Source of the DNA: Saprolegnia diclina VS20
Lineage: Eukaryota; Oomycota; Saprolegniomycetes; Saprolegniales; Saprolegniaceae
NCBI RefSeq assembly: GCF_000281045.1
Contig: NW_008246088.1
Location: 222,974 to 286,973, forward strand
Direction: 5' to 3'
DNA: 64,000 nt
Position 1 is the stretch's first letter. The number at the start of each line of letters is the position of its first letter. Below, one piece after another: positions 43,470-50,800 of the stretch. Made by a program: the position numbers and the translations under genes. The notes under the pieces were generated by a model. It did no database searches. It worked only from the letters and a program-made list of their open reading frames with translations, and had not been told where the DNA came from.

Positions 43470-44528
43470 CTATGACGTCGCGTCTTTGGTTGGGAACCAC
43501 TCCGAGATGAGGCGGGTCTTGGCACCGAACGGGCGTCGCTTGGTCGGTGCAGGCAACGTCGGACTACTCAGATCCACGAGCGCGTTGCTGCTCTTTGATG
43601 CATAGTCGTCTATCGGGTGCAGCGCAGCTCGTTTGGCGAAGGCTGCTTGCAGATTCGACCGCTGGTACACGGGCACTTGCCCCTTTGTATAGAGTGGCAC
43701 GGGTGGCTCGGAGGTTGTTGGCGTACGGCGCGTCTTGGGCAGCGGCGAGAGCACGTCAGTGAGGTCGACGACCGGCGCGGGCTTCTTGCTCTCGGGTTTT
43801 CGTGGGCGTTTGGGCGCGCGCTCGGGGCTGGAGGGCGCCGCGGGACGCTTGGCTGCTCGCTCGAGGGCGCGGACTTTGGCCATCAGCTTCTCGTATTGCT
43901 CGGCGCGGTACCGGTTCGAGGTCTTAAGCGCGAGAATGACGTCGTGCGGGCGCTGCAACTCGGCTTCCAGGACGCTGATCTGGTTGGTGGCAATGAACAT
44001 TTGAATGGAAGCGGCGACCGAGGCTGCGCCGACTTGAGCCTGCAGCTGCTTCAAGGTCGCCCGCATCTCGACCGCCTCCTGCTGGAGCTTGAGTTGCGCG
44101 TACTTGGCGTCGTGTTTGGCCTTCTTGAGCACTTCGTTGGCCTTCTTGAGGGTCGTGATTTCGCTAGTGGCGTCGAGGACCCGTTGCTCGTACATCACCA
44201 TATCTTGGGTTTGATTTTTGAGCCGCGCCTCGAGCGCGCCGACCCGCGAGGCCAGCGACTTGTTCATGGCTTGGATCTCGCGGACGTTGATCGTGCCCTC
44301 GTTGTCGACCGTGTCGTTGGACGGACGCGCACATGGGGCCGCCGGCGGCATGTAGAAGAGCTTGGTCGTGTGATGCGGCTGGCACGGCGCGCGGCAGGTC
44401 GGGCATTGCCGCTTGGCGCGCAGAGACATGGCTGCGCACTTGCCATGGTAGACGTGGCCGCAGGGCAGGCAGCTCAAGTCGTCGACCAGCGGCTCGAGGC
44501 AGATGCTGCACTCGCCCTCGCTTGACAT
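43470..44528 (-). CDS. RING-finger/coiled-coil protein (TRAIP-like)
   Basis: 352 residues, intronless, ATG 44528. A C3HC4/RING-H2 finger occupies residues 7-48: CSICLEPLVDDLSCLPCGHV, YHGKCAAM, CPTCRAPC. A coiled-coil covers about residues 90-225 (LASRVGALEARLKNQTQDM through YEKLMAKVRALERAAK). A basic, Pro-rich part with KRPAAPSSPERAPKRPRKPE probably includes a nuclear signal. The last residues, GAKTRLISEWFPTKDATS, end in a hydrophobic-aromatic motif somewhat like a PCNA-binding box. The order RING, coiled-coil, basic tail is that of TRAIP, the replisome E3 ubiquitin ligase, but similarity outside the RING is weak. Only 19 bases separate its stop from that of Exo84, so the transcripts must overlap or end inside each other. 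Confidence 0.82.
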   Translation of the reverse strand: MSSEGECSICLEPLVDDLSCLPCGHVYHGKCAAMSLRAKRQCPTCRAPCQPHHTTKLFYMPPAAPCARPSNDTVDNEGTINVREIQAMNKSLASRVGALEARLKNQTQDMVMYEQRVLDATSEITTLKKANEVLKKAKHDAKYAQLKLQQEAVEMRATLKQLQAQVGAASVAASIQMFIATNQISVLEAELQRPHDVILALKTSNRYRAEQYEKLMAKVRALERAAKRPAAPSSPERAPKRPRKPESKKPAPVVDLTDVLSPLPKTRRTPTTSEPPVPLYTKGQVPVYQRSNLQAAFAKRAALHPIDDYASKSSNALVDLSSPTLPAPTKRRPFGAKTRLISEWFPTKDATS

Positions 44529-45212
44529 GGCCGCTTTTGCGAATTTGAATTTTATCCAATCGTAGGGCGCTGTTTGAATTTGGAGGTGTATTAGTGTGAA
44601 ATAGGGCGATATTAGTGTGCTGTAGAATCATCGGGGCGGGCAACGGCCCAAGCCACCAGTGCAAGTGGCGTGAACGTCGATGTTGTCTGCGACGCCCAGC
44701 AAATAGTACCAGCAATCATATCGGTGTCACTTAGGGTGTCAGTACCGGTACCTCATTCATTGTTTAACCTCGAGCAACGAGAGCGTCTGGCAAGTCGGCG
44801 GATTTAGCTGGCAGTGAAGCGCGTTTCCGGTGGCATCATCTCACGCGCTAACCCCTACGTATGGCCTTCGCCACAGCACAAGCCTGCTACGAAGTCAACG
44901 TTGGTGACAAGTGTACTAGTACGATCAAGCATTGCGAGCTTCGGAGGGGTAGGAAGGTCGTTGGCTGCCGGTCAGCTTGATCGCGCAGTCTTGAATTGAC
45001 CAATGGAAACGCGTCGATCCGTCTCATTTTGGCCAATCATAAGGTGGCCGACCGGCAGCACCCAGGATGCAATAATATACCAAGCACAAGCTAAACGTGC
45101 GTCACCTATTTAATCATCATACAAATCTCTGTCATTGCAGCATATTAATATAACCATTTGGAAAACAGGATATTAATATTCGCATCGTATTCTATAAATA
45201 ATTTGGCACGCG
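44529..45212. promoter_or_regulatory. Divergent intergenic region with AT-rich promoter
   Basis: About 680 bases between divergent genes. From about 45060 to 45210 the sequence is strongly AT-rich, with repeated ATATTAATAT motifs and TCTATAAATAATTT about 15-20 bases before ATG 45213, resembling a TATA element. CCAAT/ATTGG motifs lie near 45000 and 45035. No gene seen. Confidence 0.5.
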
Positions 45213-48200
45213 ATGGAGCTGAGCGCTGACGACGACCTCGGCGCGCCACGTCTTGGCCTTGGCACGAGCAGCACCGACGCCCCGAAGACGCTCTACGATG
45301 CACTTCTGATGCACGTGGCCGCGCGCTTGCATATGAAGTTGTGCACGGCCGCTCGGAAGCGCCCGTCCTACGAGGTCGCCAAGATCACCGAGGCGCTGGT
45401 CCATACGAGCTACGTGGCCGGCGACGCGCTGGACGACGCGACGCAGCGCATCGTGCGCATGCTACAAGCCGAGCCAGGCGTGGCGCTCGACGTTGCTGGC
45501 AGCTGCTTGCTTTTGGACGCAGGCAAGCTCCGGCCCCTGCACGAGAAGGATACGCTTATTGCGCCGAGCGCAGATGGGCCCGGAGCTGTCAAGGAGATTG
45601 TGCGACGCATGGCGCGTCAGATCGCATTTCTGCCGCTGACCCAAGTCACGATTGCAGTGGCGGCCAAGAAGGCTATTGCGGGCTGCACGTCGATCGGAGG
45701 CAAGTGGATCAAGCGGAGTGTCCTCGAAGGGGTCATGCAGCTCGGGTGCTTCAAGAAGACGACCAACGCCGACGGCGTCCCTTGCATCGCGATCGACCCG
45801 ACGCGCCTCAACCGCTCCGTGGCGTCCGTTCCCGACCTCAGTTTCCTCCGGCGACTCCCGGCGCAGACGTCTGGCTCGTACGCACCGCCTCCTCCACGCG
45901 AGCCGACGCCTCTCGCTGCAACGAGCGCATCTCACGGCCAAGCAAGCACACTCTACGACGCGCTGATCGAGCACATTGTCGTGCACGTTCATGCCGCAGC
46001 GCACACCGCGATCAGCAAGAAGGCCAAACAGTACAAGGTCAAGAAGATCACAAAACTGCTCACGAAGGCCGGCTACATTGACGACGTTCCACGCACGGCC
46101 CAGCAGGTTCTGGAATGCGTCCTGCGCGATCGCTGCCTCACCTGCGTCGACGGTGCATCGATCCTGGCCACGCGCGCCAGTCCTTATGCCGTCCCCGCTG
46201 CAACGCGCCACGGCGTCACGGCTCTCGTGCAGGCGTGGGCAGCAAAGATTGCGATCGCTCCGCACGAACTGACAAACCTCCGAGCGCAGCTTCAGAAGGC
46301 CGAGCTCGTCGAGGGATTCGACGGCATGGCCGAGCAAGCCTTTGACGCCTTGTGTGCCCTTAAGTGCATGGCCACTGTCCGCAACCACAAGGCGGCCCTC
46401 TGCCTCGGCATCGACCCGTCGCTTGTCCATCAGTCGCTAACTTTGTTCGTGGACGTGTCGTTTCTGCGCTCTCTGGCGTCGGTCGCGGCGCTATCCCCCG
46501 CGGTGTCCTCTCCGACGTTGCCGCTTTGTCGCCCGGCGCCAGCGCCCGTCACGGCCTCTTCCGCTCCGTCCAGGGAACTTGTGGATGACGCACGCCGCTC
46601 GAAGCAAACGCTCGGCGATACCCTTCTATATGCACTTGCCGATCACATTCGTCGTCTGGCGTACGATGCGATCCGCGGGGCCAAAGCTCGGTTCAACTTT
46701 GCAGCCAAAGTACCGCTGCTCCTGCGCGCGACGCGCTACATACCGCCGGCTCTGTACACGGAAACGCGCCAAGTTTTGCTTGAAATCGTGTTGCGCGATC
46801 AAAACTTGGTGTTTGTCAAGCCCCTCTTTGTCGTCTCGCGGGACCAACGCCCGCTGCCACTACTGCCGCCAGCGCGCCATTGGACGTCCGAGGCAACGCC
46901 AGCCGCCATGCTGCGTGGGCTGCTGAAACCTCTGGCGATTGCGCCGATCGCCATGATGGAGATTGCGAGAGCTGCGACGTCGGCGCTTGTCGCCCGCGGC
47001 GTCCACGAAGTTGCGACGGCCGTGCCCAAGCTCATTGCGGACCTCATGCAGCTCAAGTACGTCGTGGCCACCCAAGGCAAGGACCACGAAATCTACTTGG
47101 CGATCGATATGACGTGCTACCTTCGGCCAGCAGAGGACTTTACCTATGTGCCAGCACCCGAGTCGTGGCTCGTACAGAGCATGCCAACAGCAGCTTCATC
47201 TGTACCGAACCCAGTGGCAGATGACGCACCGAGGTCTTCGTCGTTTTGCTTGTCGAGCAGTGCACCGGAGAGCGTCGCGTCTTCTGGCATGTCGTCCGCG
47301 CTGTCTGTGCCATCGTCCCCGCTGTCCGCGTCATCGTCTGCGCCGCCGGCGTTGTGGGCCACGCAGTCTGCTTCGTCTTGTCCGCCGTCCCCTTCGTCGG
47401 TGCCGTCGTTGTTGGAGCCGCTGGACAGCGTGGCATCCGTGGTGAAGACGCACCACGACTCGTTCTTGCCGGCGATTTTGGCGTGGGTCCGCGAGGACAA
47501 CCCGTTTTACGTCTCGTACGTCCGCGGCCAAGTCCGTTCCCACCTCCCGAATGACGTGGATCTGGACGCAGCGGTCGACGCCGTCGTGACGTCGTTGACG
47601 CAGCATCCCGAGCTCGTCTTCTGCGACAATGACCGACCGTGTTTTGTCGGCAAAGGGTGTGCTCCGCCCGACGACATTGTCGTGCAAGCCCCTCCACCAG
47701 GGACCTCGGACAACGACGACGACGAAAGCTGCAGCGAGATTTCAGCCGGTACGTCGAAAGCGGTACTGAACCCGAAGCAATGCGAATGTAGAAAGCGAAG
47801 TGTCGGACGAGTCCGAGCCAGACGCCGAGACGCCGGCTCCAGTGAGCCTGCCACCGACCACTGACATCTCACCACGACGCGTGATCGCCGCGTATGTGCA
47901 GCAGGTGGTACATCAACTTGCCTTGGGCGCCGTCTACGACGTTCCGCTCTTGACGCATCAGCTGAGCCGCCTCGGCATCGACGCCGATGACATTGACGAT
48001 GCCGTCGCTGCTGTCGTGGCCACGCTTCAGTCGATGCCCAGCGTTGTTAGCACCCACGACGATCGTGGCGACTGGAGCTTTCGTCAAGACAGTCCAAAAC
48101 GATTGGACGAGAAACTTGTACCAGACAAGCGTACGTACACACCTTTGATTTTCAGTTGATAACCCATGGCGTAGAGGCACCGTCGCAGCACGCCGCTGTG

Positions 48201-49985
48201 ACGTGGAAGAGCTCGGCGCCTTGCACGAAGATCGCCACCACTGCACAGCTGCGTGCGGCGGTCGCGACCGTCGACGTCCTCAACGACCCGACGCACCGTC
48301 GCGTCCTGGCCATTGACGCGTACGGCGAGTGGCCCAAGGTGTTGCTTGTAGTCGCCTGCACCGAAACTACGCTCCTCATCGACTGCTGCGACATTCCGAT
48401 CGCCGCGCTCGTGGACGCCGTGGGGCCGTCGCTTCGGTCGTCGGTTGTCACCAAGGTGGCGTTCGATGTGCACCGGTCGGCGGCGCTGCTCTCGTCCTTG
48501 GCCGAGTGCTGCGGTCTCGTGGATTTACAGCTGCTCCTCGAGCACGAGACGGCGCGCTTTGATGTTTCGTTTGCCGACATGGTGGCACACGCTGGGCTGC
48601 CCGCGCACCCGCACCCGCGGTACCTCGACCGCGCCGATTTCTTCAACGAGCGGCCACTACGGCCCGAAGCAATGCAAGCGGCGGCATCGACGACCCAGCT
48701 GCTTCTCCATGCGTCGGACGTACTCGCGAAAGGTATTTTTGACAACTTTGCACTGCTGCTAGCGGCGTCGGCCCAGCGCTTGTCGCATACACACGGCCAG
48801 CGCGCACTGTGCTTTGACGCACTGCACGATCACCGCGTCGTGTCGGCCGAGTACCTCGGTGCGTGGCGGCCCACCGACGTCGCTGCCACCACCCCTGTTG
48901 TGGTCCACGAAGACTTGGACGATATTTTGGGGTTGCTGCCGAGTGACTTGGTCGCGCCACTGTTGCAGCCGGGTGTCGCGTCCAAGCTGCTCGACATCGT
49001 CTTGGACCTCGGGCGGCGGCCGTGGGCGTGGGTCGATGGCGCCCGCTGCTTCCTCGACGTCCAGCATGAAGACCGCGTCGTGACGCGCGACGACCTCGAT
49101 GCAATCGTCGACCGCGTCGGTGGCTTTGGTAGCGACAACCGCGCCGGCCTCGAGCGTCAACTGCACCGCATCTCGGCGATTCGCAACCGCCAAGACGTGA
49201 TCATTGCGCTCACGATCCGCGTCGGTCGATACATTGAAGGGCATGCGGGCTTGATCGCAGATCTTCTCGCAATGGAAGACAAGAGCATCCTCTTCCTCGG
49301 CGAGCCTGGCTGCGGCAAAACCACTATCGTCCGCGAAGTGTCTCGCCATCTCGCCACCACGTACAATGTGTGCATCGTCGACACGAGCAACGAGATAGCA
49401 GGTACGACTGCCTGTTCCTTGTTGTCGCAATGATCAATATATGCATCCGTAGGTGACGGCGATGTCCCGCATGCGTGTGTGGGCTTGGCGCGGCGCATGA
49501 TGGTGCCGTCGCTCGACGCACAAGCTCGAATCATGGTCGAATGCGTCCAGAACCACACGCCAGAGATCATGGTCATCGACGAGATTGGCCGACCAAACGA
49601 AGTCGAGGCCGCGCGCACGTGCAAGCAGCGCGGCGTGCGCATCGTCGCGTCGGCGCACGGCGACCTCCGGAAACTACTCAAGAACAAGCCGCTGCGAGGT
49701 CTTGTCGGCGGTGTCGAGTCGGTGACGGTCGGCGACGCGATGGCCAAAGCGCGGCAAACGAAGGACGACTCTGGACCGCTGCGCAAGCTCTTGGCGCAGC
49801 GCAGTGGCGACCCGATCTTTGACATTGTTGTCGAGCTCCAGCGCGGTCAGTTTGATACGTGGCGCATTGTGACGGACGCTGCAGCGGCCGTCGACGCTGT
49901 TCTTGCGGGCACATCGTATGCAGCTCAAGTCCGCACGCGCACGGCGTCTGGCGGTGGTTTCCACCTGCACAATTGCACTTGCTAA
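45213..49985 (+). CDS. Winged-helix-like repeats + exonuclease-like domain + Ycf45/SpoIIIAA-type ATPase
   Basis: Four exons (45213-47748, 47792-48117, 48156-49401, 49453-49985; introns 43, 38, 51 bp) give 1546 residues, frame conserved. Residues 20-640 hold three units of about 170 residues, each starting LYDAL or LLYAL and the first two ending V-x-D-x-SFLR-x-L. Two shorter units follow; one, NPFYVSYVRGQVRSHLPNDV, matches protein B's QPYYVSKIESELRFRLPSYV. Next comes an RNase D-like fold (about residues 970-1130: VLAIDAYGEW, VAFDVHRSAALL, LVDLQLLLE, RPLRPEAMQAA). The C-terminal 300 residues are a Ycf45/SpoIIIAA-type ATPase: VGRYIEGHAGLI, Walker A GEPGCGKTT, VDTSNEIAGDGDVPHACVGL, Walker B IMVIDEIG, ASAHGDL and GGVESVTVGD. 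That ATPase is known from bacteria, cyanobacteria and plastids. Function unknown. The 38 bp intron is the shortest here; if wrong, two adjacent genes are possible. Confidence 0.75.
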
Positions 49986-50145
49986 GGCCTAAGCAACGAG
50001 GACGGTGGATCAACGTGGCGAGCCGTGTGAATTCGCTCAGATAAGATTCGATAAGAGAGCGGCTCTTGGCATCGATGACCAATGATCATGACTCACGGTC
50101 ATGGTCGGAGGTAGCCATCTTCAACTCTACATTTCTCGGCCCCAC

Positions 50146-50464
50146 AGCCTCGCCCGATCGAATGACATGGCGCGTCGTAGTCCCCAAAGTGTCCTCTCTC
50201 CATGTGCCAACTATGAGCGATAACGTGTTCTGACTCGTTTTGGCGTCCATCGTCTTGGCAAGCGCGGGTGGGTGGTCATAAACCTGTGAAAACGTATATT
50301 ATGTGATGAAATATAAGTTGTCACAGGTGCCGGACCACCCACCCGCGCGTGCCGAGACTGGAGACGCCAAAACGAGTCAGAACACGTTATCGCTCATAGT
50401 TGGTACATGGAGAGAGGACACTTTGGGGACTACGACGCGCCATGTCATTCGATCGGGCGAGGCT
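50146..50464. repeat. Long inverted repeat (foldback-like)
   Basis: Two arms of about 144 bp (50146-50289 and 50321-50464) are reverse complements with roughly 13 differences; the spacer is about 31 bp and AT-rich. The right arm runs directly into the N gap, so its true length and any target duplication are unknown. Could be a foldback transposon or MITE with long terminal repeats, or a local palindromic duplication. No coding content. Confidence 0.85.
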
Positions 50465-50615
50465 NNNNNNNNNNNNNNNNNNNNNNNNNNNNNNNNNNNN
50501 NNNNNNNNNNNNNNNNNNNNNNNNNNNNNNNNNNNNNNNNNNNNNNNNNNNNNNNNNNNNNNNNNNNNNNNNNNNNNNNNNNNNNNNNNNNNNNNNNNNN
50601 NNNNNNNNNNNNNNN
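50465..50615. other. Assembly gap (151 N)
   Basis: Run of N starting exactly at the end of the right arm of the inverted repeat; hairpin formation may have caused the break. Confidence 0.99.
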
Positions 50616-50800
50616 GTCATACCGAAACCCATCGAACTCCAAGACGTGTTACTCAATCTTGAATTTGATGTTGAGATTGGAGCTTCAAGTTCTGAGTACA
50701 CAGTCGTTCGCGCCAGCAGACTCATCGCGAAAGCCTTTGACAATCAAGACACGTCGTCTGCAGTCTTCGCCTACTATGTACACGTTGTCTAGGATGGCGG

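Larger units (their letters stand above)
49986..50800. other. Intergenic with inverted repeat and gap
   Basis: No gene seen. Contains the long inverted repeat 50146-50464 and the gap 50465-50615. The remaining sequence to 50800 has no recognisable coding content. Confidence 0.6.
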
